Assembly (NCBI RefSeq): GCF_019393635.1 | Contig: NC_057861.1 | Coordinates: 91,866,827 to 91,930,826 of the forward strand | Length of the DNA: 64,000 nt | Source of the DNA: Dromiciops gliroides | Taxonomy: Eukaryota > Chordata > Mammalia > Microbiotheria > Microbiotheriidae | Direction of reading: 5' to 3' | In this document: in pieces, positions 36,056 through 47,731 of the stretch | Layout of the letters: each line of letters opens with the position of its first letter | Numbering within the stretch: the first letter of the stretch is position 1 | The notes under the pieces: generated by a model | What the model was told of the DNA's origin: nothing | The model's database searches: none | Seen by the model: only the letters and a program-made list of their open reading frames with translations | Made by a program: the position numbers and the translations under genes

Positions 36056-36404
36056 TTTCTTCAAGATAACTCATACTCCAGTCCATCTTCCCTTCATCTG
36101 TCAAGATTTTTTTTCCCAAAACTGTAGATCTGACATTTTATTCCTTTTTCAGTTGGCACCAGTAGTTCCCTTTTACCCCCAGCACTAAATAAATATACAT
36201 TGATTCTTTGATATTTAAAATTCTTCACAATCTTGCTCCTTTTTCATATTACCAGCTTTTTTATTTATTACTTTAGTCAACACATTCTAAGGCAGAGCTA
36301 AAATGACCTACTTGCAATTCCTCGAAGATTATATTGCATATCTCTGCCACCTCTGTGCTTTTCTATATGCTATTATTCCTTATGCCTGGGATGTCCTAAT
36401 GTCC

Positions 36405-36545
36405 ACTCCTTCTCTCTCTCTCGTCTCTCTTCTCTCTCTCTTCTCTCTTTCTCTCTCTCTCCCTCTCTCCCTCTTTCTCCCTCTTTCTCTTTCTCTCTCC
36501 CTCTCTCTGTGCGCGCACACACAGACACACACACACACACACACT
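36405..36545. repeat. (TC)n(CA)n microsatellite
   Basis: About 95 bp of TC/CCCT units pass via GTGCGCGCAC into about 16 CA units. Confidence 0.95.
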
Positions 36546-36884
36546 AATCTGTACATAATCATGTAAAAAGAACCATTAACCTCTATACAAGAATCCCAGC
36601 AGGCTGCATACTGACTTTGTTTTTAAATGTAATATTATCTATTTTTATTGTACATTTATTTTGTTAAATATCTTCAATTACATTTTAAGCTGGTTCAGGG
36701 TACACTCAGGAGTATTTGGATTTACACATTTAATACCTCTGGTCTAACTTATTACAATCTGGAATCCTTCAGGACAAGGGGCCAGATGTTCATGTTTTTT
36801 ACCTATCATTGTATCCCCAGTGTTTAACACAGTCCCTAGCCAATAGTCAATTTTTAATAAATTTTTGTTTACTAACTAAATGAC

Positions 36885-37540
36885 TAATAAACTGGCACGA
36901 GGGGCAGTTCATATGTCTAGAAGTCCTGGCTGCCCTTGGCTTTCTATGTCCTTTGCTGAGCACAGGTCAGAAACTAGAGCTCCTTAAAAAATAAATAAAT
37001 AAAGCTTTTCAAAGAAATTTGAAAGGTCAAAACTTCTTGAGCTCAGTAGTTCACTCACCAGTTTCTAAGGGGAGATTTCTTCAACAGTGTATCTAGAGAA
37101 GAAAAATGGGCTCTCTTTTTTATAAAAATAGTCCAGTGCAAGAAGCACAGTTCTATCTCTGACCTGGCACATTCTTCAACTCATGCTGATTGTATTTACT
37201 ACCACTGAAATTCTGTCTATTTTGAGAAAAAGAAAGACAAGGGAATTCATTATTGTTCTACTCAATCAAAACCAAACCAAAACCAGAATGAGTACCAGGA
37301 CAATTAACATGTATCCTTTTTTTATGGTTATATAGTATCCTTAAAAGCTAAAAAAAGAAAAGAAAAGAAAAAAACAAAACAAAACAAAAAACCAAAACTT
37401 ATTCTGCTACATCTCTTAATTATTCCAGATCAATCATTTGGGCCATACAGTTACATGTGTATGGCATAGTTTTGTGAAGCCTCCTAGCACAAGTCCCTTG
37501 TGCCAATGAAATCACAAAAACAATATTTTCTTTAAGTTTT
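36885..37540. other. No gene seen
   Basis: Plain AT-rich sequence; an (AAAAC)n-rich patch lies at about 37350-37400. Confidence 0.4.
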
Positions 37541-37544
37541 GGGG

Positions 37545-37800
37545 GAAAAATAACTGTTCAGAGAAAGGTATGGAGACTTATATGAACTGATACACAATAT
37601 AATAAGCAGAAACAGGAATATACAAAAGAGCCACAATAATATAAATGCAAAGAAAAATAAAAGGAAATTGAATGCAGTGTCATTATGATGCTGAAGCTAG
37701 ATCCTGGAGAAGAGATAAGAACATGCATTTCTCCCTTGATTGAAGGGTTCAAGAACTATAAATGTGGAATATTTCATAGAATGTTGCTCAACTAGCACAA
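37545..37800 (+). repeat. Old L1 3'-UTR fragment
   Basis: GGAGACTTATATGAACTGAT, TAATAAGCAGAAACAGGA and GAGAAGAGATAAGAACATG follow the sense L1 3' UTR at 24020 and 25000. A short TA/CA repeat follows at 37800-37845. Confidence 0.6.
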
Positions 37801-37882
37801 TACACACACATATATATACATACATACATATATGTGTGTATGCATAAGAAAATCCATAATATTAGTTAAAAAGAGCTCACTA

Positions 37883-38023
37883 AGGGGCAACTAGGTGCAG
37901 TGGATAGAGCACCCACCCTGGAGTCAGAAGGACTTGAGTTCAAATCCAGCCTCAGACACTTAATACTTAACTAACTTCGTAACCCTGGGCAAGTCACTTA
38001 ACCCCAATTGCCTCACCAAAAGA
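37883..38023 (+). mobile_element. Mar1/WSINE-type SINE
   Basis: Head AGGGGCAACTAGGTGCAG. The 15-bp direct repeat AAAAAGAGCTCACTA (37868-37882, 38024-38038) bounds it. Confidence 0.94.
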
Positions 38024-38269
38024 AAAAAGAGCTCACTAGGGAGAAGGTTATGTAAGCACACATTCAGAGATAATTATGATCTAAATGCAAAAGGCATCAA
38101 TAAAAATAAAACATTTAAAATTCTATAATAAGAGTTCTGATTTTATTCAATCTAAAACAACTGTTATCCGAATTGATTGATTATTGATTAATTGATTGAT
38201 GATAATGATGGTAAGTATGTGGCTGTTAGTGAATGTACTAGAACTATGTCCAGGTCTCATATCGAATCC

Positions 38270-41200
38270 CTTTCTAATTTTTATGTTTTTATTTATTTTA
38301 TTTTTTCTCAATAACATGTAAAACTATTGACATTCATGGTTTTATAATTTGGGATTTCTAAATTCTTTCATTCCTTCCCCTCCTACTGCTTTGAAACAGC
38401 AAGCAATTTGATATAGACCATACATGTGTAGTAGTCATGGAAAATATTTCCATATTAACTATGTTGCAAAAGAGAACACAGATCAAAAAGAAAACGATAG
38501 AGATGTTTTGATCTGAATTCAGACTCAGTTCTTTCTCAGCAGATAGATAACACTTTACATCATAAGTACTTTAGAATTGTCTTGTAACATTGCCATACTG
38601 AGAATAGCTAAGTCATTCAAAGTTGATGTTCAAAAAATATTGCTGCTACTATGTACAATGATCTGTTGGCTCTGCTCACTTCACTTTGCATCAGTTCATA
38701 TAAGTCTACACAGGCTTTTGTGAAACAATCATGGTTGTCATTTCTTCTAGCACAATAGTATTCCATCACAGTATCACCATTTAATTCTTTTTTTTTTTTT
38801 TGGCAGGGCAATGGGGGTTAAGTGACTTGCCCAGGGTCACACAGCTAGTAAGTGTCAAGTGTCTGAGGCCGGATTTGAACTCAGGTACTCCTGAATCCAG
38901 GGCTGGTGCTTTATCCACTGTGCCACCTAGCTGCCCCTCACCATTTAATTCTAAATCATGTTCTCATTTGACCTTATCTTGGTATACAGTGTAATATGTT
39001 GATCTACACTCAGTTTCTGCCAAACTGACTCCCACCAATTTTTGTCAAATAGTTCATTCTTTTTCCAAAATCTTAGGTCTTTGCACTTACCAAACACTAG
39101 ATAATTATCGTAATTTACTACTGTGTATGGTGCACCAAATCTGTTTCTCTTAAAAAATATTGTGCTTCTGACCATAGTCTCCCCCAATCTGCTCTCTCTT
39201 TTATTCTTCTATGTCCTTCCCCTCCTACATCCCTGTAGGATGAGATATATTTCTATACCCAACTGAGTGTGTATGTTTTTCCCTCTTCAAGCCAATTTTG
39301 GTGAGAGTAAGGTTAAAGCGTTGCCCAACATGACCACCATCCATCTTTGTCTCCACTGTAAATCTTCTTTTCATACCTCTTTTATGTGAAATATCCTTTC
39401 CATTCTTCTTCTACCTTTTCCCTTCTCTCAGTGCTTCTGCCTCTTCATCCTTTTCTTTTCTTTTTTTTAATCATCCTATCATAGTCAACTCACTGTGATG
39501 TCTTCTTTCTATGTATCTTCCTTCTAATTGCCCTAATAATAATAATGATAACGTTCTTAAGGATTATAATTACCATCTTCTTAGGAATGTAAACAGTTTT
39601 ACTTCACTGAATCCCTAATGATTTCCCTTTTGTGTTTACTTTTCTATGCTTTTGTTGAGTCTTGTATTTGAAAGTCAATTTTCTATTCAGCTCTATTTTT
39701 TCCCCTGTCAGGAATGGTTGAAAGTCCTCTAATTAAATGTTTATTTTTCCCTGAGGGATTATACTCAGTTTTTCTAGGTAAATTATTTTGGGTGTAATCT
39801 GAGGACCTTTATCTTCCACAATATCATATCCCAAGCACTCTAATCCTTTAATGAAGAATATGTTGGATTTCTTGTTATCCTTTATGACATTTGAATTATT
39901 TCTTTCTAGCCACTTGTAATATTGTTGGTTTTTTTCCCTTAACCTGGGTGCTTTGGAATTTGGCTATAATATTCCTGATGGTTTTCATTTGGGGATCTCT
40001 CTCGAGATAAATTCATTGATCTATTCTTTTAAAATTTTATTGATATAAGCAATTAGAGATATAAAACTTCCCCTAAGTACTACTATGCTTGCAACTTTGG
40101 TATGTTGCATCATTGTTGTCATTCTTTTTAATAAAATTATTGTTTCTATGATTTGTTCTTTGAAGCACTTTTTTAGGATGAGATTATTTAATTTCCAATG
40201 AACTCTTAGCCTATCTTTCCCCTCCCCATTATTGAATGTAATTTTATTGCATTATGATCTTAAAAGAACACATTTAATATTTCTGGTTTTCTACATTATT
40301 TGTGAGGTTTTCTGCCCTAATACTTGGTCAATTTTTATGTAGGTTGCCATTTACTACTGAGAAAAAATGTATAATCCTTTCTATTCCCATTCAATTTTCT
40401 CTGGAGATCTATCATATCTATCATATCATATCATATCATATCTAACTTTTCCAGAATTCTATTCCCCTCCTTAACTTCTTATTTATTTTTTGGTTAAATT
40501 TATCTAATTCTGAGAGGGGAAAGTTGAGACCCCCCTACTAGTACAGTTTTATTGTCAATTTCCTTTTATAACATTCAATTTCTTCAACTTCTTAAAAAAT
40601 TATACATACCATTTGGGACATATATGTTTAATGTAGATATTACTTCATTACCTATGGTAGCTTTCAACAAAATATAGTGTCTTTTCTAATCTCTGTGCAT
40701 CCTACCCTTCTTCTCTGTCACCTCATTCCCCTTCCATCCCAGTGAGAAAGGCCATCCCGCTGAGCTCAAAAGGTGCTTCTCCACTCTTACATTGTATCTG
40801 AGGTAGTTTTCAAGTTGTTTGGAGTGGAATTTAGGAATGCTTCAGGGAGTTCCATCCTCACTCTGCCATCTTTGCTCTGGAAGTCCCAGTTCTTCTTTTT
40901 AAGGAGTATCTCTCTTCAAGGAATTTTTATGCCTCTACTACCATTTGGCCAATTCTGCTTTTTTAAAAAATTTAAATATGCAGTTGACTCTTTTCATAAC
41001 GTTCTTGTATCACTGTCATTTCTTTTCACAATTATCCATTTACCTCTCATTTATTTTAAAAATCTTTTTGAGTTCTTCCAGTAGCTGATTTTATTTTGTT
41101 GTCTTCTTCCAGGTATCTGTCTTGACCTTCCAAGCCTTAATAGTAACTTTATATGGTAGGGTACTTTTTGTTTTTATTGCTGCTGCTGTTGTTTTCTCAT

Positions 41201-42075
41201 TCTTTTTCCAAACCATTTCTTGACTTTTAACTTTAAATTAAATTTTGATTCTACCCCCATGGTTGAGAGGGCACAGTCCCAAACTTTGTTTTTGTTTGTA
41301 TGGATTTGTGTGTGTATGTGTGTGTGTGTTTGTGTGTTGCTGTTTTCAAAGCTACTTCTGGGGCTCTTAAAGTTCATCATTCTTCTAAGGTGATATGATC
41401 TAAGGAGACAGGTTGTCACTGCTTGACAACAAGCTTCCACCAACACCCCAGAACTGCAACTAGAGTCTCTGCTCCTCTGTGTTCTTAAACACCCTTACTC
41501 CTTTTGGCCTTATAAATGTAACATAGACCTACTCTTCTGCAGTTGCAAGCTATAGTGCTTCTCTCTGTCCTGGACATGAGACAACTCCTGCCTCTTCCCC
41601 AGTGAGCTACCACAAGTATTTCTCTCTACCTTGGAACTGTGATAAGCTTCCTGCTCACTCTGTGACTATAACTGCCAGGGTATTAATGTTACTTTTTGCA
41701 CTTGGTGGGTACCACAACATAGAACTTTTTGTGAGCAATGCAACAGGGTTCTGTAACCAATGTCCACAAAGAGTTTGCTGTATTCTCTTTCTGACCACTT
41801 GTGCCACCCTCCCTACTATCTGTGTGCTGAGAATTCAGAAAGCTGCTGTGCTACTTATGAAGCTCTCCCCTTAGTGTAATCTGTGCTGTTTTCCCAGGGC
41901 ACACCCTTCATCCAGGTGAAACATATATTTCACGCAACAGCCTAAGTTATTTTGGGCTGAAAAATTGTTTCACACTGACTTTTTTTTTCTGCCACTCCAT
42001 AGTTTGATTTGTTATTTTATACCTGTTTGGAGTGGAATTTGGGAGACTTCAAGTGAGTTTGTTGGCTCTGCCTAC
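38270..42075 (-). mobile_element. Old minus-strand L1 mosaic
   Basis: Left to right on the plus strand: 3' UTR (38280-38700), ORF2 C-terminal text (38950-39190), inter-ORF region (39230-39700), ORF1 C-terminal text (39700-40010), ORF2 post-endonuclease text (40020-40690), ORF1 coiled-coil text (40930-41090) and 5'-UTR-like sequence to about 42075. ORF2 text lying between two ORF1 blocks means two decayed copies or an internal rearrangement. A second 5'-end-like CTCTGCCATCTTTGCTC sits near 40862. No usable frame. Confidence 0.65.
38789..38937 (-). mobile_element. Mar1/WSINE-type SINE inside L1
   Basis: The 15-bp direct repeat TCACCATTTAATTCT (38774-38788, 38938-38952) bounds an antisense SINE with a T-rich tail. 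Confidence 0.95.
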
Positions 42076-42179
42076 AAATTTTAATCCCTTTCTAACCTAG
42101 AATCTAGGTAGATGCATTTTGAAGTACAGACCACTGGTCAGAGAATGTAAAAAAGAATAATCAAGTTGTCTGGGGTTCA

Positions 42180-43160
42180 TCATTTGGGCTAAGAGAAGGG
42201 AGCAGTTGTCAAGGGTAGTAACTGGTGTACTACAGACTATCAAAAGGATTTTAATTTTTGTGATTGAAATCAAGTTTCCTGGATTTGAGTCTTGGCTTAG
42301 CTTGATATCACTGAGTGAATCACCTCAATCTCTCAGGGCTTCAGTCTCCTCATCTACAAAATGAGGGTGTTTGAACTAAATGACCTCTAAGTTTCCTCCT
42401 AGCTCTCATTACCAATAAATCTATGAATCTCCAATTTCACAGTCATGTTGAGACCCTACCCTAGAGGTGTTATAATTACTTGACTTTACTTTGTGACAGT
42501 TTCCATGTTCCAAAGTGCCCAAGTGCCTACTGGTCTGCACCTCTTCATTACTGGGCAATTAAACCAGACTTCAAATATCACACATGGAAGCAATTCAGAT
42601 GACTGTAGCAGCAGAATGATTTATGGAGTAATGCACTGCTGCTCAAAAAGGCCCTCATTTGCATGAGAAAAGGGCAAATTGATCTCTCCACACTTAATTT
42701 TCAGGGGATTGTTTTCCTTAAGCCCTACTCTTGGTTTGCATTTCCCTTGTAAGAATACTTCCTTTAAGTCAGCTCTTGGTGCTTTGGAGATGTACATATT
42801 TTCAACTCATGACAAAGCTCTATCAGGAAAAAAAAGGACTGGAAAAGACAATATTTAGCACAATTTCCCTTGTTGTTTGGGTTTAACAATTAAGATGCTG
42901 ATGGTGTTGGCAAAACCCTCATCTCTGAATGTAGTTTCTAGAGAGGCAGCAACTGGAGTTAGAGCAGGAAAAGCACTAGATTTGGAGCCAGAGAAACTAG
43001 AATCTAGTCCTAGCTCTATTTATTTCCTTCTGCCAATATGACCACGGAAACTCATTTACCCAACTCTAGGCCTCAGTTTCTTCTTTTGCAAAGTAAAGAT
43101 ATTATCCTGGATGATTTTTTGGGTCTATCCAAATATAAACTTTACCATATAAATCTATAT
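42180..43160 (+). repeat. Two decayed CORE-SINE/MIR copies in plain sequence
   Basis: The first is at about 42240-42425 (TGGATTTGAGTCTTGGC, TCCTCATCTACAAAATGAGG). The second is at about 42960-43150 (GATTTGGAGCCAGAGAAAC, CCTCAGTTTCTTCTTTTGC). The sequence between them shows no gene. Confidence 0.6.
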
Positions 43161-43635
43161 ATCAAAAAAAGGAGGAAGGAACAAACAAATGAATAAATGA
43201 ATGAATGAACAAAGTAGAAAAATACAGTCAGATAGATGATCAAAAGACGGAGAGATGGATAGACATATAGATACTGTACAACAATCATTTTGTACTAACA
43301 CTGTTAAAAAATAATTCTAGAGCACTGGATCTTTAGTTCCTGCCTTCCAGTCTTTACCTATAGGTGACTAGTTGAATGCTATTTCACTTTTTTACCTTTG
43401 ACTCAATCTTGAAAGCACTCCTCCCACCATTTTCAACCCCATCCTTCTTAACCCTTATCACTTCCACCATCTGTCTTCTATACTCATACTCCCAAGCTGC
43501 TAAACACTGAAGAAGTCATATCTCTTCTGATTGTGTCCACTATAAATTCATATTAAACAACCACAAGGGGAATGTCAATGCTTCCCAGACTGACTTTCTG
43601 TCTCTCTCACCTCAGTGTCTTGTCACTAATCTCTT
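43160..43635. other. No gene seen
   Basis: A short (GAAT)n run near 43190. Bases 43380-43630 have an L2-like texture in sense orientation (CACTTCCACCATCTGTC), not firm. Confidence 0.35.
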
Positions 43636-43639
43636 CAGT

Positions 43640-43870
43640 GTCAGTCAGGTAGCACAGTGAATAGAATACTGAGCCTGAAGTCAGGAAGAATTGAATTCAA
43701 ATTCTTCTTCAAGCAATTATGTGCTGTGTGACCCTGGAAAAGTAATTCAACTTTTCTGTCTCAATTTCCTCATCTTTGAAGTTAGAACAATAATGGTGCC
43801 TCCCTCCAAAATGTTGAGGATTAATTGAAATGTTTTCACATTGTCTAGGAAAATAGTAAGTCTTTGGGTG
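43640..43870 (+). mobile_element. Full-length-type CORE-SINE, diverged
   Basis: Head CAGTCAGGTAGCACAGTG, GCTGTGTGACCCTGG, TTTCCTCATCTTTGAAG and GAGGATTAATTGAAATG, giving the head-core-tail order of a CORE-SINE. Confidence 0.7.
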
Positions 43871-43884
43871 GTATAAAAGTCAGG

Positions 43885-44295
43885 AAAGTGCCTAAGCTCT
43901 CCCTAGTTTCCCTCTAATAGAGCCTCTAAATGAATTCTCTAGTGACAGAGCCCATAAAAATATGAAATGAAACAATTTTCCAGCTAAAGATAACAGGTGG
44001 ACTTCAGGAAAGGTCTGTCCAACTTGGGTAAAAATACAGCACAGCCCAATACAGACAGTGTCTGGGCAAGCAAGCAGGAGGCTCTTAGCCATAGCACAGA
44101 TCAGCAACTGAGACCCTGTAATACTGCTCAGCAGAACAACAACAAAACATGCCTGCTGTGAGGCCTCCAATCCTAGAACAGAAGGTAAACTACCAGCTCC
44201 AGAAACCCCAGCATGACTAAGCCAGGTCACACCAGCAAAGTGTCAAGACAGGGAACAAGTCCCTGGTCCCAACTGCAAGAAGATTGGATTAGTAT
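43885..44295 (+). repeat. L1 5'-UTR-like fragment
   Basis: TTTTCCAGCTAAAGATAAC, TTCAGGAAAGGTCTGTCC and GGGTAAAAATACAGCAC resemble the L1 5' UTR seen at 30600-30680 and 32050-32110. The minus-strand 112-codon frame here is incidental. Confidence 0.5.
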
Positions 44296-44299
44296 GCCC

Positions 44300-45400
44300 T
44301 GTACTCAAGGAGTAGAACTCAAATTTATTAATTTGTTTTTATATTAAATAATTGAAATAATCTGTATAAAAAATATGATCTACATACATTTCACACTGTT
44401 CAAACGAAGGAACAAACCCCCAAATCCAAGTCACAGTCGGTGTGACCTGGTCACAAATACAGAGAGTAAAATAAATTAAAGGGGCCATTTGACTGCCACC
44501 CTTCCCTGCCCCCTAGGGAGACAGACCTTCCCCCCTTCCCACCAGGGACACAAAACCCCAGGCCGTGGAGCTAACTAGCCTGCCCCATGTAGAAGTCGTC
44601 CTATTCCCCTTAAATTAGACTTTGTACAATAATTCTCCATCTTTCAACAAATACAGGGAGTTAGAAAGAAAACATACAGTGGACAGGAACACAAGAATTC
44701 AGGGTCACTTGAGCTGCCACCGTGATTCAGCTCAGCGCAGAATCAACTCTCAACAATAAATTAAGCCCAATAAATGGGCCCGGCCACTAAGGCCGGGCCG
44801 CTGTCCTCAATAGTCATCCAATAAATAAAAAAGGGGTCGTTATTATATACGAGGGGGACTCGGGCCATAAATGCGCGAACAGGGTTGGGGTCGGGGGCCA
44901 GGTCAGGCCTGGCCAGTTGCATTGATTGGTGCATCCTCTCGAACAGGCCCAATCACACTTTAAGACTCTAGGGTGACCAGAAGGGCAGGGGCAGTGGAGA
45001 AGGCGGGGCCTAGGCAGAAGACCAAAGAATGAATGCGGGACAGGTGTCAGGCCAGGGACTTTGTGCCCAGAGGTGAGATGATCCAAAGGGCAGGGTGGAC
45101 GTTACTGATTTCCGAAACCAAGCGGCTAGTCCTGTCTAGCCTCGGTGCAGACTGCTGGAAAGGGAGGAAAGCAATGAAGAAACGAGGAGTGGGCTTGTGG
45201 TCCCGTGCCCACCACTTGCCACCTTTCCCGGGGCTCAGTCGTGGGGCGAGGACCAGTACATGTCCAGCAATGGGGCCAGGCCTCTAGAGGTGAGGAGGTG
45301 GGTCCGGGGGATGACCTGGCACGTAGTGGAGCCCAGGACTGAAGTGCTTCTTCTTTGGATAGACACAGCTTAGCCGCCCAGTCAGTGTGCTATCTGCCGG
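44300..45400 (-). pseudogene. GC-rich unidentified block, possible gene 3' end
   Basis: About 1.1 kb, much richer in G+C than its surroundings and free of the repeats seen elsewhere. Read on the minus strand it looks like the last codons and a long 3' UTR of a host gene: a short frame at the right edge (SCVYPKKKHFSPGLHYV) ends in a stop near 45284, UTR-like sequence follows, and a reversed AATAAA lies at 44324-44329. I see no poly(T) tract at the left, so a processed pseudogene is not proven; a genuine last exon or a captured transcript remain open. The right edge abuts an L1 fragment. I do not recognise the parent gene. Confidence 0.35.
44778..44803. other. Perfect GC hairpin
   Basis: GGCCCGGCC and GGCCGGGCC form a 9-bp stem around the loop ACTAA. 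It is strikingly stable for this AT-rich window. If the block is a 3' UTR, this would be an RNA stem-loop. Confidence 0.8.
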
Positions 45401-45540
45401 CTTTCTTATACCACAATAATATTCCATCACCATCATATACCACAGCTTGTTTAGCCACTCCCCAGTTGATGGACATTCCTCTGATTTCCAATTCTTAGCC
45501 ACCGGAAAAAAAAAAAAGAGCTGCTATATTTTGACTACAT
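45401..45540 (-). repeat. L1 ORF2 C-terminal fragment
   Basis: The minus strand encodes ECPSTGEWLNKLWYMMVMEYYC, cut short here as KLWYMMVMEYYC, the usual end of marsupial L1 ORF2. It then passes into the inverted segment below. Confidence 0.75.
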
Positions 45541-46717
45541 TTATTTTAAATGGAATTTCTCTTTTGATGTCACTGCTGGACTTTGTTGATAATATAGAAA
45601 AACATTGATGATTTATGTATATCCTGCAACTTTGCTAAAGTTGTTAATAATTACAACTAGTTTTTTTAGTTCACTCTCTAGGATTCTCTCAATATACCAG
45701 TATAACAAGAGTGATACTTTTGTTTCTTCATTGTATATATTAATTCCTTCAATTTCTTTTTCTTCTCATTGCTAAAGTTAACAGTTCTGGTACAATATTA
45801 GATAATAGTGGTGATAATGGGCATCCTTGTTCCATCCCTGAGTTATTGGGGAGGCTTTTAGCTCATCCCAATTACAGATTCTGCATGCTGATGGATTTTG
45901 ATAGATACTACTTATAATTTCAATAAAAGCTTCATCTATTCTTATGTTCTTCAGTGTTTGTTTTTTAAAGGAATGGCTGTTGTATTTTGTCATTTATACA
46001 GTCAATTATACTGGTAGGTTTCCTAATATTGAACCAGCCCTGAATTACTGGTATAAATGCAACCTGGTCATAGTGTATTATTCTGGTGAAAAATAACTGT
46101 AATCTTGCTAATATTTTATTTTAAAATGTTGCATCAATTTTCATTAGGGAAATTATTCTATAATTTTCTTTCTTTGTTTTGGCTCTTCCTGGTTTAGGTA
46201 TCAGCACTATATTTGTGTCATAAAATGAATTTTGTAGGACTCCTTGTTCACTTATTTTCTTCTGTGAGTTTTGCTGCATCGAGCATTTTCCTATGGCGTT
46301 ATTTCGCTGTTTTTTGGAGCAATCCTGTCATGAATTCGGGAGCTCACTGCCTTTCCTCTGCCATCTTGGCTCCACCCCTGAAGTCCTCCATGTTGACTTC
46401 TCCATATTTTCCAAAATAGTTTATATGGTATTGGAATTAATAAATTCCTTAAATGTTTGTTAATATTCATTTGTAAATCTATCTGGACCTGGGGATTTTT
46501 TAAGGGACTTCATTGATAGCTTGATCAAATTCATTTTCTAAATGGGGTTTTGTTCTATTTCCTCTTCTGTAAATCCAGGCCATTAATATTTTTGTAAATA
46601 TTCACCCATTTCATTTAGGTTGTCATACGTATTGACATGTACTTGGGCAAAATAATTCCAAATTATTTCATTGGTTGTTAATTCACCCTTTTTCATTTTT
46701 GATCCTGGTAATCTGGC
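45541..46717 (-). mobile_element. Inverted 5' part of an old L1
   Basis: Reverse-transcriptase region in antisense, aligned in order with 49281-50400 of the younger L1 (AAATGGAATTTCTCTTTTG at its left, TTCATTTTTGATCCTGG at its right). It joins head-on with the sense part that starts at about 46718. The left end of this segment and the start of the sense part meet within a few tens of bases in ORF2, the hallmark of twin priming. Confidence 0.75.
46262..46378 (-). repeat. L1 5'-terminus insert within the inverted segment
   Basis: Reverse strand reads GGGTGGAGCCAAGATGGCAG, GGCAGTGAGCTCCCG and AAAATGCTCGATGCAGC, an L1 5' end without the rest of the element. The flanks CTCCTTGTTCACTT and CTCCATGTTGACTT look like a diverged target duplication. 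Confidence 0.6.
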
Positions 46718-46945
46718 ATGAAGAAAACTAAAAAATACTTTTCATACAAATAAAGTCAGATATAAATAATTTGAAAAATATTAATTGTTCATGGATAGGC
46801 AGAACTAATATATTAACAATGCCAATTCTACCAAAATTAATTTACTTATTCAGTGTCATACCAAACTACCAAAAATAATTTAATGGAGCTGGAAAAAAAT
46901 AATAAAATTCATCTGTAAGAACAGAAAGTCAAGAATATCAAGGGA

Positions 46946-47090
46946 ATGGGGGCAGCTAGGTAGTACAGTGGAAAAAGCACAGACCCTGGATTCAGGAAGA
47001 CCTGAGTTCAAATTTGACCCAAGACACTTGACACTAGCTGTGTGACCCTGGACAAGTCACTTAACCCCGTTGCCCTGCAAAAAAAAAAAA
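46946..47090 (+). mobile_element. Mar1/WSINE-type SINE inside old L1
   Basis: The 15-bp direct repeat AAGAATATCAAGGGA (46931-46945, 47091-47105) bounds the copy, and the host L1 reads on exactly across it. Confidence 0.95.
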
Positions 47091-47731
47091 AAGAATATCA
47101 AGGGATATTCTTAGCACTATCAGATCTAAAACTATTATAAAGTGATGATTGTCAAAACCATTTAGAACTGGCTAAAAAAATAGTATGGTGCATCAGTAGA
47201 ATAGATTAGGTATATAAGACATAGTAGTATATTACAATAGAAATCTACTGGGTTTTTTTTTTTTACATATAAGGTATTTTTTTTTCCGTTACATGTAAAG
47301 ATAGTTCTCAACTTTTGTCTATATAAGCTTTACAATTTCAGATTTTTCTCCTTCCCTTCCCTCCCTTCCCCCTCCCCTAGACAGCAGGTAATCTGATATA
47401 GGTTATATCTATATATCTATATACATATACATATATGTAATATATATACATATACACACACACACATATATATATATATATCCATAATAACATTAATCCT
47501 ATTTCTGCATTAATCCTGTTATAAGAGAAAAACTCAGGGCACTAATGCAAAACCTCAAAATAGAAAAAAAAAAAAACAACAGCACCCAAAACAAAAGAAA
47601 TAGTATGGTTCAATCAGCATCTATACTCCACAGTTCTTTTTTTTTTTTTTCTTGGATTTGGAGATCCTCTTCTATCATGAGTTCCCTGGAACTCTTCTGT
47701 ACCATTGCATTGGTGAGAAGAATATAGTCCA

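Larger units (their letters stand above)
34860..36880 (+). repeat. L2 LINE, sense, interrupted by SINEs
   Basis: ORF2-end text (CATTGTTGATCACTTTT, CACCAAGGCTCTTTCC, CTATGTAGATAATCCCC) leads through CTTTCAGACTCAATATG to the 3' end (TCAGGACAAGGGGCCAGATG, TTGTATCCCCAGTGTTTAAC, TTTTTAATAAATTTTTG). The SINE nest at 35545-36055 and the CT/CA tract at 36405-36545 lie within it. Confidence 0.75.

Noticed and set aside
41310-41340. Short GT-rich run and other small direct repeats considered as CRISPR-like arrays
   Set aside because: No regular repeat-spacer structure anywhere, and the DNA is plainly mammalian.
43892-44230. Minus-strand 112-codon hydrophobic frame
   Set aside because: It falls in sequence resembling L1 5' UTR on the plus strand; no signal or domain supports a gene.
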